DNA from: Ignavibacteria bacterium
Lineage (GTDB): Bacteria; Bacteroidota; Ignavibacteria; Tepidaquicellales; OLB5
Assembly: GCA_030835005.1 (NCBI GenBank)
Contig: JAUQWT010000278.1
Coordinates: 1 to 15,817 of the forward strand
DNA: 15,817 nucleotides
Direction: 5' to 3'
Below are positions 5,739-12,753 of this stretch, in pieces. Below the pieces are notes generated by a model, which worked only from the letters and a program-made list of their open reading frames with translations, had not been told where the DNA came from and did no database searches. The translations under genes and the position numbers were made by a program. Positions within the stretch are counted from its first letter, which is position 1. Every line of letters begins with the position of its first letter.

Positions 5739-8186
5739 CTACTCGGCTTCATCTTCTTCACCAACAACACTGGCAACCGCAGAGATCGTATCCCCTTCAT
5801 GAAGTTTGATAAGCCTCACTCCCTGAGTATTCCTACCCATCACACGAATCTCTCCAAGGTTTTGCCTGATCATAATTCCTTTTGTTGTAATGATCATAAG
5901 GTCATCATTATCTACAACTTCTCTTATAGAGATAACGTTGCCATTCTTATCGCTGGATTTCATCGTTATAACTCCTTTGCCGCCACGCCTGGTCATACGG
6001 TAATCCTGCAAATCACTCCGCTTGCCGAAACCCTTATCTGTAACAACAAGTATGGTAGTTCCTGCCCTCTTAACAGCAACAAGGCCTACAACATAATCTT
6101 TCTTGCCAAGTCTAATAGCTCTTACCCCGGCTGCTGTTCTGCCCATTGAGCGTACATCGCTTTCATTGAAGCGAATAGCCATTCCACCGTGAGTGCCAAT
6201 TAGAATTTCCTGTTTGCCATTAGTAAGCTGCACATCTATTAATTTATCATCTTTTCCAAGACTGATTGCAATAATACCGCCTTTGCGCGTATTTTCAAAA
6301 TTACTGATATCGGTTTTTTTCATAACACCCTGTTTGGTGACCATGGTGATATACATTTCTTCACCGAAATCTTTAACATTAAGTATAGCAGTTATCTCTT
6401 CTTCTTTGGATTTGCCTATATAATTCGCAACGGAATAACCTTTGGCTGTTCTTGATGCTTCCTGTATCTCATGCACTTTAAGCATATAGCATTTACCAAG
6501 ATCAGTGAAAAACATCAAATGATTGTGCGTCGAAGCCACAAACATATGCTCGATGAAATCATCTTCCCTTGTAGTTGCGCCAATAATACCTTTTCCGCCG
6601 CGAGACTGCCTACGATAACCGCTGACCGGTGTGCGTTTGATATAGCCGTTATGGCTTATAGTTATTACAACGTCTTCTTCCTTAATGAATTCCTTAATGA
6701 AATCATCATCACTGATCTTTCTGGCATTCATTACTATTTCAGTTCTTCTTTCGTCGCCATACGTCTCTTTGAGCTCTTTAAGTTCGTCGCTTAAGATCTC
6801 ACGCCTTAGCTGATCACTTGCGAGAATCCTTTTTAGTCTCTCGATAGTTTTCAATAGCTCTCGGTATTCTTCTTCAATCTTTTTGCGTTCTAGTCCGGTT
6901 AAGCGCTGCAATCTCATTTCAAGGATCGCCTTTGCTTGTATTTCGGAAAGCTTGAATTTCTTCATAAGGCTTTCTTGCGCTGTAGGTACATCTTTTGATT
7001 TCTTGATAACTTTGATAATTTCATCGATGTTATCAAGTGCTATCATGTAACCTTCAAGTATATGTGCCCGCTTTTCAGCAGCATCAAGATCAAACTTAGT
7101 ACGGCGGATAATGACGTTAAGCCTATGAGAGATAAAACTTTCCATCATATCCTTAAGTGTAAGTACTCTGGGAATACCGTCAACCAGTGCCAAGAGTATC
7201 ACTCCAAAAGTAACCTGCATCTGAGTATGCTTGAAAAGGTTATTCAGTATCACATTTGCTGCACCACCGCGCTTTACCTCGATAACTACACGCAGACCGT
7301 CTTTATCTGATTCATCCCTGACATCTGAAATATCTTCGATCTTCTTATCGCGAACTAAATGAGCGATATTTTCTATTAAATTCGCCTTATTTACCTGGTA
7401 AGGCAGCTCTGTGATGATTATGCTTTCTCTATCACCTTTTCCTACTTCAATGCCGGCCTTTGCCCGGATTATGATCTTTCCTCTTCCTGTTGTGTATGCA
7501 TCTTTCACTCCATCAAAGCCCCAAATGATACCGGCTGTCGGGAAATCCGGTGCTTTGATATACTTCATGATCTTTTCCACAGGCAGTGTCTTATCTTTTA
7601 TAAGAGCAATCAAACCGTCAACAACTTCAGTCAGGTTATGCGGCGGTATATTAGTTGCCATACCAACAGCTATACCGCTGGAACCGTTAACCAGAAGATT
7701 TGGAAGTATTGTTGGCAGAACAGAGGGTTCTTTAGCTGTATCATCGTAATTAGGTATAAAATCTACTGTGTTCTTATCAAGATCGGCAAGGATATTACTT
7801 GATATTTGTGCCAGCCTTACTTCTGTATAACGCATCGCTGCAGGTGAGTCACCATCAACAGAACCGAAATTGCCCTGGCCGTCAACAAGCGGGTACCGAA
7901 GTGAGAAATCCTGTACCATACGCACAATTGTATCGTAAACTGCCTTATCACCGTGAGGATGATATTTTCCAAGCACATCACCAACAACTCTTGCAGACTT
8001 TTTATATGCACGGTTTGGCTGAAGTCCAAGTTCATTCATTCCATAGAGCACGCGCCTGTGCACGGGTTTCAAGCCATCCCTAACATCAGGCAAAGCACGG
8101 GCAACAATTACGCTCATGGAGTAATCGAGGTAAGAGCTCTGCATTTCCTCTTCAATGTTGACAGGAATTATTTTTTCGTTAGCCAT
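5739..8186 (-). CDS. gyrA: DNA gyrase subunit A (815 aa)
   Basis: Breakage-reunion subunit of DNA gyrase, which introduces negative supercoils with GyrB. The N-terminal half (residues 8 to about 490) carries the family landmarks: SSYLDYSMSVIVARALPDVRDGLKPVHRR, the quinolone-resistance region around GKYHPHGDKAVYD (residues 73-85), and the active-site tyrosine Tyr120 in AAMRYTEVRL. The C-terminal half (about 500-805) is a DNA-wrapping beta-pinwheel. It contains the GyrA box QSRGGKG at residues 527-533, which distinguishes gyrase from topoisomerase IV ParC, and a related RRGGKG repeat near 733-738. The acidic end (GEEDEAE) is usual. One oddity is that the position equivalent to E. coli Ser83 is Lys81; Asp85 (E. 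coli Asp87) is kept. It is transcribed alone with its own terminator, and ATG 8186 agrees with the family N-terminus. Confidence 0.98.
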   Translation of the reverse strand: MANEKIIPVNIEEEMQSSYLDYSMSVIVARALPDVRDGLKPVHRRVLYGMNELGLQPNRAYKKSARVVGDVLGKYHPHGDKAVYDTIVRMVQDFSLRYPLVDGQGNFGSVDGDSPAAMRYTEVRLAQISSNILADLDKNTVDFIPNYDDTAKEPSVLPTILPNLLVNGSSGIAVGMATNIPPHNLTEVVDGLIALIKDKTLPVEKIMKYIKAPDFPTAGIIWGFDGVKDAYTTGRGKIIIRAKAGIEVGKGDRESIIITELPYQVNKANLIENIAHLVRDKKIEDISDVRDESDKDGLRVVIEVKRGGAANVILNNLFKHTQMQVTFGVILLALVDGIPRVLTLKDMMESFISHRLNVIIRRTKFDLDAAEKRAHILEGYMIALDNIDEIIKVIKKSKDVPTAQESLMKKFKLSEIQAKAILEMRLQRLTGLERKKIEEEYRELLKTIERLKRILASDQLRREILSDELKELKETYGDERRTEIVMNARKISDDDFIKEFIKEEDVVITISHNGYIKRTPVSGYRRQSRGGKGIIGATTREDDFIEHMFVASTHNHLMFFTDLGKCYMLKVHEIQEASRTAKGYSVANYIGKSKEEEITAILNVKDFGEEMYITMVTKQGVMKKTDISNFENTRKGGIIAISLGKDDKLIDVQLTNGKQEILIGTHGGMAIRFNESDVRSMGRTAAGVRAIRLGKKDYVVGLVAVKRAGTTILVVTDKGFGKRSDLQDYRMTRRGGKGVITMKSSDKNGNVISIREVVDNDDLMIITTKGIMIRQNLGEIRVMGRNTQGVRLIKLHEGDTISAVASVVGEEDEAE

Positions 8187-8197
8187 AAATTTTTAAA

Positions 8198-8223
8198 ATT
8201 GTGAAATAGTGAGATTGTGAAAT
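8198..8223. repeat. Short 8-bp tandem repeat in the gyrA leader
   Basis: Three adjacent octamers, ATTGTGAA, ATAGTGAG and ATTGTGAA, then ATTG, give a period of 8 and an exact 10-base direct repeat (ATTGTGAAAT at 8198-8207 and 8214-8223). It begins 12 bases upstream of the gyrA ATG, inside its 5' untranslated or promoter region. It may be simple slippage-type repetition. Confidence 0.6.
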
Positions 8224-8262
8224 TGAAATCAATAAATCTGTTTACTTGACAATACTCTCGCT

Positions 8263-8742
8263 TTACATTACAGGCTTAATGCCCTGCATAGCTCTTAACA
8301 TGCCAATCTGCCCTGTATGATAACAGTCATGATACAATAACTGCCGGAAGAAAACAATTCTCTCTTCGGAGGATTCAAACAATTCACTTCCAAGTGAAGC
8401 GGCAATTTTAATGCATTCATCATTTAATGCGCGAAGCTTGCTAACTTCATCTTGCCAGGATTCTTCTGTCCGGACTTCGGGTAATGCCGTCCAGTTATTT
8501 TCTTTAGCGTTCAGTGCAGTACCTTCTTTTACGTATGTCAAAGCCCAATATTTCCAATATGCTACATGCCTTACTATTTCCCAAATGCAATGCCTCTCAG
8601 GAGCAGGCAGGTACAATGCCTCAGTGTTCGAAAGACCTTCAACCTGTTTCAGCAGGCTGGCCTGCCAGAAATTTTTATCAAGTGTGAATTGGCTAAAATC
8701 ATTTAAATAAGATTTAACCGGATCAAGCTTTTCTGCTTCCAA
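8263..8742 (-). CDS. DinB-like four-helix metalloprotein (159 aa), TTG start
   Basis: DinB/YfiT-type four-helix bundle. The three metal-ligand histidines of the superfamily are in place: His59 (EIVRHVAYWKYW) and His138 and His142 in the C-terminal H-D-C-Y-H-T-G-Q-I-G motif. Members include stress-induced proteins and thiol (for example bacillithiol) transferases, but most have no known reaction, and the sequence gives no substrate. The start is TTG at 8742, preceded by CAGGTAAAA. A stop codon (TAA) lies in frame four codons upstream and the next Met is internal, so TTG is the only start that keeps the first helix. It precedes gyrA on the same strand by 76 bases, and the purine nucleoside phosphorylase gene lies upstream. 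A second, different DinB-like protein is at 12211-12726. Confidence 0.88.
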   Translation of the reverse strand: MEAEKLDPVKSYLNDFSQFTLDKNFWQASLLKQVEGLSNTEALYLPAPERHCIWEIVRHVAYWKYWALTYVKEGTALNAKENNWTALPEVRTEESWQDEVSKLRALNDECIKIAASLGSELFESSEERIVFFRQLLYHDCYHTGQIGMLRAMQGIKPVM

Positions 8743-8829
8743 TTTTACCTGTTAATTAATTAAATTTTAGTAATTTAATATAGATGCGGAAATATCTATT
8801 AATGAGATGAAAATAACTAAAAATAAAGT

Positions 8830-9546
8830 TTAATTCAATTCAGAAATGAGTTCCGAAAGGATAGTATTGAGCTTCTCTGAGGCGATCTTTGCTGTTGAGA
8901 GTATACTTTCGTGTGAGGCAGGAATAACAGAATTCTCCTTTAATAAATTTGTTATTACCGAGATTGCTGCAACATTCATCCTTGCTTTTTTTGCTGCATA
9001 TACTTCAGGAATTGTTGACATTCCTGCTGCATCGATCATAAACCGTTTCTGCATTTTAATCTCGGATTTCGTTTCATAGGTTGGGCCAGGATAGCAGCCG
9101 TAAACACCTTCATGCAGCTTAATGTTTTTTTGAAGGCAAATTTCCTTCAATCTACCCGCAAGGAATTCTGAATAAGGAAACTCTGCCTTTTGATAAACAA
9201 GCTTATCGATAAAGTTAATGTGTGAATCAATAAGCATTAGATCTCCTTCGGCAAAATTCTCGTTCAGCCCGCCTGCCGCATTTGTAATGATAATATTCTT
9301 TATGTTCCTGCTTTTAGCCAGCTTCACATTAGATGTTATCTCTTCATACGTCTGGCCTTCATAAAAATGTTTTCTGCCTTTGAAAACCAGAATCGTTTTG
9401 CCCCCAAAGGAGCAAGTATAAATCTGTTTCTTATGAATGCCTTTTGGATCTTCAAGTATCATTTTTCTATCCTCAAAGATGCCCTCATTCAGTTCAATTC
9501 CCGATCCTAAAATCAGAGCCAAAGCTATATTGTTATTATTTATCAA
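8830..9546 (-). CDS. punA: Purine nucleoside phosphorylase, PNP/MTAP family (238 aa), TTG start
   Basis: Phosphorolyses inosine and guanosine to the free base and ribose-1-phosphate in purine salvage. The trimeric-PNP landmarks are all present in order: phosphate loop LGSG (residues 13-16), GRKHFYEG with Arg58, His60 and Tyr62, TNAAGG (88-93), GPTYET (154-159), GMSTIPE with Met176, Ser177 and Glu181, and Asn200 in VITN. At 238 aa it is shorter than the usual 260-290 residues, mostly because the N-terminus is clipped and loops are short. The start is TTG at 9546; an in-frame TAA lies three codons upstream and the next Met is residue 29, after the phosphate loop. Specificity for 6-oxopurines is inferred from the family. 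A TAnnTTTG box (9595-9602, minus) lies about 50 bases upstream. Confidence 0.92.
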   Translation of the reverse strand: MINNNNIALALILGSGIELNEGIFEDRKMILEDPKGIHKKQIYTCSFGGKTILVFKGRKHFYEGQTYEEITSNVKLAKSRNIKNIIITNAAGGLNENFAEGDLMLIDSHINFIDKLVYQKAEFPYSEFLAGRLKEICLQKNIKLHEGVYGCYPGPTYETKSEIKMQKRFMIDAAGMSTIPEVYAAKKARMNVAAISVITNLLKENSVIPASHESILSTAKIASEKLNTILSELISELN

Positions 9547-9594
9547 CTTAACTTAGATATATAAATTTATGTTTCAAAATAGTTTTATTTTTTG

Positions 9595-9602
9595 CAAATT
9601 TA
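9595..9602 (-). promoter_or_regulatory. Candidate -7 promoter box for the PNP gene (TAAATTTG)
   Basis: Minus-strand TAAATTTG matches the Bacteroidota -7 consensus TAnnTTTG and lies about 50 bases before the TTG start at 9546. No convincing -33 TTTG is seen at the standard spacing. It is part of the 176-base AT-rich divergent region 9547-9722, in which I see no other feature. Confidence 0.35.
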
Positions 9603-9722
9603 CATAGGAAAATGCGGTATGATTATCCAATAATTTGATGTATTTTGTAAACTGAAACAATAGGAAACAAATAATTGTTAAAGTTATAGGGTAAGAAATA
9701 GAAAAAAAACAGACAAAAATAA

Positions 9723-10208
9723 ATGGTAACTGACTCCAGTATTTCAAAAGCGCAGAAATATTTAGAAAAAGCGTACAAATTCCAGATGGACGGTAATTAT
9801 GAAGAAGCTGTTAAAAACTACAAGCTTTCGATAGAATTCTTTCCGACTGCTGAGGCGCACACTTTCCTGGGATGGGCTTACAGCTTCTTGGGTGATCTTG
9901 AAAGGGCAATTAATGAATGCAAGCTGGCAATACAGATCGACACTGATTATGGCAATCCATATAACGATATAGGTTCTTACCTGATTCAGCAGGGCAGCTA
10001 TGATGAAGCCATTACATGGCTTGAAATGGCGTTAAAAGCAAAACGTTATGATTCATACCACTACGCTCATTTAAATCTTGGCAGGGCTTATGAGCTTAAA
10101 GGCTTATGGTTTGAAGCTCTGGAAGAATACAAGACAGCAATGAGGCTTGAACCAAAATACGAACTTGCCAAAAAACTATACTATACGCTGCAAGGGAAGC
10201 TGAATTAA
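9723..10208 (+). CDS. TPR repeat protein (161 aa)
   Basis: Almost the whole chain is tetratricopeptide repeats, with about four units: residues 10-42 (AYKFQMDGNYEEAVKNYKLSIEFFP), 44-76 (AHTFLGWAYSFLGDLERAINECKLAIQID), 77-112 (YNDIGSYLIQQGSYDEAITWLEMALKA) and 115-150 (AHLNLGRAYELKGLWFEALEEYKTAMRLEP). The TPR consensus Gly/Ala and Pro positions are visible. There is no signal peptide or membrane segment, so it is probably a cytosolic scaffold or chaperone-like adaptor. It is first in a co-directional set with an M48 lipoprotein protease (32-base gap) and a secreted protein. TPR domains are often fused to bacterial M48 proteases (BepA type), so a separate TPR gene next to one is suggestive, although here it lacks an export signal. 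Confidence 0.9.
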   Translation: MVTDSSISKAQKYLEKAYKFQMDGNYEEAVKNYKLSIEFFPTAEAHTFLGWAYSFLGDLERAINECKLAIQIDTDYGNPYNDIGSYLIQQGSYDEAITWLEMALKAKRYDSYHYAHLNLGRAYELKGLWFEALEEYKTAMRLEPKYELAKKLYYTLQGKLN

Positions 10209-10240
10209 TTCTTTTCAGCTTTAACTCAAACAACACTGGC

Positions 10241-11092
10241 ATGAAAAATATCGTAAGTAAACCACCTAAGCATAGAGGATATTATCCTTTTATCTTTTTG
10301 TTCGCACTACTTGTTGGCTCGGCAGTATTCCAAAGCTGCGAACAGTCGAATATGTTTTCAGATAAAGATGATGTTGAGCTTGGCGAACAGTTTGATAAAG
10401 AGATAAAGGCGAACCCGAAAGAATTCCCTATGCTGAGCGGACATGAAGATGTTAAAAGCTACATAACAGATATGGGCAAAGAAATCCTTAACTCCCCGAA
10501 AATAAAAAAAAGAAGTATATATCCCTACAATTTCCAGATCGTCAATGATACTATCATAAATGCATTCTGCACACCCGGCGGATTTGTGTATGTTTATACC
10601 GGATTGATAAAATTTCTGGATAATGAGTCAGCGCTTGCCGGAGTTATTGGTCACGAAATAGCCCACGCCGAAAGAAGGCATGTAACCCAAAGGCTAACTG
10701 CTTATTACGGTGTTAGTGCGCTTTTGAGTTTTATATTAGGCGGAAATCCGAGTATTCTTGCAGAGGTAGCAGCAAATCTGTTTGTTGGGCTGGCATTTCT
10801 CAAGAATTCGCGTGATGATGAAACTGAAGCTGATTATTACTCTATACGCTACTTGCAGTCAACAAAGTGGTATCCTGGGGGGATTACGTTCTTTTTTGAT
10901 AAGATAAAAGAAGAACAAAGGCAAAAGGGCACAACACCGGGAGACCTTGACAGACTGCTATCTACTCACCCGCTGCCAAATGACAGGATAACGTTCGTAA
11001 ATAAGGAGCTGTCAAAAATAACTCCAAAGCCGGATCCTACAAAGGGCTTATTTATGGATGAATATCAGCGATTAAAGCAGAAACTCCCCTAA
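10241..11092 (+). CDS. M48-family zinc metalloprotease, predicted lipoprotein (283 aa)
   Basis: Secreted gluzincin-type protease of the M48 (Ste24/BepA-like) group. The N-terminus has a lipoprotein-type signal: a basic start, a hydrophobic stretch (residues 16-31), then FQSC with Cys33. The catalytic site is complete: HEIAH at 138-142 (zinc ligands His138 and His142, catalytic Glu139) and, after a hydrophobic segment, SRDDETEAD with Glu194 as the third zinc ligand (ExxAD motif). NAFCTPGGFVYVYTGL (107-122) is the conserved strand before the active-site helix, and STHPLPNDRI near the end is the typical C-terminal motif. Unlike BepA it has no TPR tail. It probably acts in periplasmic or outer-membrane protein quality control. 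Neighbours are a TPR gene upstream and a secreted protein 35 bases downstream. Confidence 0.95.
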   Translation: MKNIVSKPPKHRGYYPFIFLFALLVGSAVFQSCEQSNMFSDKDDVELGEQFDKEIKANPKEFPMLSGHEDVKSYITDMGKEILNSPKIKKRSIYPYNFQIVNDTIINAFCTPGGFVYVYTGLIKFLDNESALAGVIGHEIAHAERRHVTQRLTAYYGVSALLSFILGGNPSILAEVAANLFVGLAFLKNSRDDETEADYYSIRYLQSTKWYPGGITFFFDKIKEEQRQKGTTPGDLDRLLSTHPLPNDRITFVNKELSKITPKPDPTKGLFMDEYQRLKQKLP

Positions 11093-11127
11093 CATTAATT
11101 AATTATTTCTTAACTTAACAACTGTTT

Positions 11128-11670
11128 ATGATGTTTAAATCACACAAACTTTATATTATATTTTTTATTTCAGGGATAATATTTCTAAACTCATCTTCTG
11201 GACAGACAGCGGGTAAAGATATTGATGATTATATCTATAAATTCACATTCAAGTTGCCAGACGGGTGGGCTTCGATAGATATGAAAGAAACAACAGACAA
11301 GGATGCGATCTCTTATTCATTCATGAGAGACGACAAGAAAATGACGATAATGCTTTTAGCGTTCAAACTTTCATCTGTGAAGAATATTGATGACTTCATT
11401 TACAATCTTGAAAAAGACATAAGTTTGAACATTCCTGCAAAAAGCGGAGAATATACCGAAACTGATTTTGGCAAGTATGATATGAAAAGCGCGGCCTATA
11501 AGGATAATAAGTTTGATGAAATGATCTATTATTACAGAACAAAACTGCCTGAGTCTCCGAATAATTTTGTTTACATGGTCAGATTCATATCTGAAGTTAA
11601 AGACTATAATTCAGACTCAGAAACTCAGATTAAAGATATCATCAGTACGTTTAAACCAACTGCTGAATAA
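11128..11670 (+). CDS. Secreted protein of unknown function, PsbP/DUF1795-like pattern (180 aa)
   Basis: I do not recognise a specific family. The N-terminal hydrophobic segment (LYIIFFISGIIFLNSSSGQ) is a signal peptide, with likely cleavage near residue 26. The mature part begins with YKFTFKLPDGWASID and ends with IKDIISTFKPT. The 'f-x-LP-x-G-W' opening and 'I-x-STFK' ending are typical of small secreted PsbP/Mog1-like alpha-beta domains, so such a fold is a reasonable guess. There are no cysteines in the mature part and no catalytic motif. ATG 11128 is directly followed by a second ATG (11131); either may be used. It lies between the M48 protease gene and the disrupted VOC gene and is probably co-transcribed with them. 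Confidence 0.82.
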   Translation: MMFKSHKLYIIFFISGIIFLNSSSGQTAGKDIDDYIYKFTFKLPDGWASIDMKETTDKDAISYSFMRDDKKMTIMLLAFKLSSVKNIDDFIYNLEKDISLNIPAKSGEYTETDFGKYDMKSAAYKDNKFDEMIYYYRTKLPESPNNFVYMVRFISEVKDYNSDSETQIKDIISTFKPTAE

Positions 11671-11696
11671 ATTTTAAAAAATGAAGAGCAGCCGCC

Positions 11697-12131
11697 ATGA
11701 ATACAAAGCCGATACCTGAAGGTTACTGAAATGTTATCCCCTATCTAGTTTGCGTTAACACCCCAAAAGTTATTGAGTTTGCCGAAAAAGTATTCGGCGC
11801 TAAACTATCGGATATTTCAAAAAGTGAAAACGGAACGGTTATGCATGCTACAGTTCACATCCGAACAAGCGCAATAATGTTAAGTGAAAGCAGTGAGCAG
11901 TTTCCGCCAAAGCCCGCCATGCTTTATATTTATGTTGAAAATGTTGATGAAGTGTATAAAAAAGGGATTGATTTCGGTGCAGAATCGCTTAGAGAACCTG
12001 CGAATGAATTTTACGGAGACCGTTCTTGCGGCCTAAAAGACGTATCAGGAAACCAGTGGTGGGTGGCAACTCACATTGAAGATGTATCTCCTGAAGAGAT
12101 TGAGAAAAGACAAAAAGAAGTTAAGAAATAG
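11697..12131 (+). pseudogene. VOC-family (PhnB/glyoxalase-like) gene interrupted by an in-frame TGA
   Basis: The reading frame from ATG 11697 gives MNTKPIPEGY, then TGA at 11727-11729, then NVIPYLVCVNTPKVIEF and the rest of a vicinal-oxygen-chelate protein to 12131. The family N-terminus is 'kPIPEGY-x-x-v-x-PYL', so the codon replaced by TGA lies inside a conserved region. Later landmarks are intact: VMHATVHI, YIYVENVDEVYKKGIDFGAE, FYGDRSCGLKDVSGNQWWVATHIEDVSPEE. Re-initiation at ATG 11841 would drop the first strand-helix-strand. TGA is the normal stop for other genes here (tatD-like, ltaE, MBL, second DinB), so wholesale recoding is unlikely. A CGA-to-TGA change would explain it in one step. 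It could be a recent nonsense mutation, read-through, or a sequencing or assembly error. It sits last in the operon and is followed by a terminator. Confidence 0.8.
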
Positions 12132-12146
12132 CTCCATTGAAGTTTT

Positions 12147-12180
12147 AAAAAGCCTGTTTGTAACAGGCTTTTTTATTTTA
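12147..12180 (+). terminator. Intrinsic terminator after the TPR-M48-VOC operon
   Basis: AAAAAGCCTGTT (12147-12158) pairs with AACAGGCTTTTT (12162-12173) around a 3-base loop TGT, followed by TTTTTTATTTTA. It lies 16 bases after the VOC stop codon. The stem plus long T-run is a textbook rho-independent terminator for the plus strand. Confidence 0.9.
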
Positions 12181-12197
12181 GTATAATTAAAGTGCAG

Positions 12198-12203
12198 AAG
12201 GGG
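12198..12203 (+). promoter_or_regulatory. Shine-Dalgarno site AAGGGG ahead of an ATT start
   Basis: AAGGGG ends 7 bases before ATT 12211-12213, ideal ribosome-binding spacing. It is one of the few clear Shine-Dalgarno-like sites in this window, and it decides the start of the second DinB-like gene. No ATG, GTG or TTG exists in frame between the upstream stop (TAA, 12186-12188) and the ATT. Confidence 0.6.
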
Positions 12204-12210
12204 AAAGAGT

Positions 12211-12726
12211 ATTTCAGAAAAAGAATTTGCCTCTGAATTTATCAAGGAATCAGTTCTGAGAATAACCTCAAATCTTCCGAGGATTGAGAAATGCCTGCAA
12301 CTGTTGAATGATTCAGACGTATGGACCCGCCCAAACAATTCATCTAACTGCATTGGTAATCTTGTTTTGCATTTATGCGGCAATATGACTCAATATATTA
12401 TATCCGGACTCGGCGGCGAAACAGATATTCGCAATAGAGATGAGGAATTTGCAGCCGGTGGAGGGATTAATGCTCTTGAGTTAAGAGAGAGAATAAGAAA
12501 AGTTATAAACAGATCTGCCGAAGTGATTGAGAACCTAAACGAAGAAGAACTTTTACTGCAAAGAACTTTGCAGGGTTACCAAATGACCGGGATCGCAGCA
12601 ATCATTCATGTTACCGAACATCTTTCATACCATACAGGGCAGATAGTGTTTTATACAAAAATGCTCAAAGATATTGACACGGCTTTTTATGAAGGAATGA
12701 ATTTAAACTCCAGGAATTCAAAATGA
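12211..12726 (+). CDS. DinB/DUF1572-like four-helix metalloprotein (171 aa), probable ATT start
   Basis: The frame encodes a DinB-superfamily protein of the DUF1572 type. From ATT 12211 it reads I/M-S-E-K-E-F-A-S-E-F-I-K-E-S-V-L-R-I and continues LPRIEKCLQLLNDSDVWTRPNNSSNCIGNLVLHLCGN. This matches the expected first helix and loop of the family. Metal-ligand histidines are His54 (VLHLCGN), His137 and His141 (HLSYHTGQI). The first conventional start, TTG 12304, would delete 31 residues including the first helix, so the upstream start is strongly preferred; AAGGGG lies 7 bases before the ATT. ATT initiation is rare but known (E. coli infC); a mutated ATG or a sequencing error is the alternative. 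Its function is unknown; it may be a metal-dependent thiol or stress enzyme. It is convergent with the MBL gene (27-base gap). Confidence 0.85.
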   Translation: MSEKEFASEFIKESVLRITSNLPRIEKCLQLLNDSDVWTRPNNSSNCIGNLVLHLCGNMTQYIISGLGGETDIRNRDEEFAAGGGINALELRERIRKVINRSAEVIENLNEEELLLQRTLQGYQMTGIAAIIHVTEHLSYHTGQIVFYTKMLKDIDTAFYEGMNLNSRNSK

Positions 12727-12753
12727 TCATCGTTTTTCTCTTGCATTTGATTT

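Noticed and set aside
7799..8204. Plus-strand ORFs opposite the gyrA 5' end
   Set aside because: Overlapping shadow frames of a highly conserved gene with no family resemblance.
9547..9722. Possible small RNA or tRNA in the longest intergenic gap
   Set aside because: AT-rich sequence with no cloverleaf, strong hairpin or terminator; only a -7-like box for the PNP gene was found.
11681..11719. Upstream short ORF ATG AAG AGC... overlapping the VOC start
   Set aside because: It is 12 codons in another frame with no family match; the frame at 11697 carries the conserved N-terminus.
11727..11729. TGA as selenocysteine or as a genome-wide recoded codon
   Set aside because: The position is not a cysteine position in the family, no following SECIS-like hairpin was recognised, and TGA ends several intact genes in this window.
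12045..12383. Minus-strand ORF across the VOC end, terminator and DinB start
   Set aside because: It runs through an intrinsic terminator and opposite two conserved genes; it is a shadow frame.
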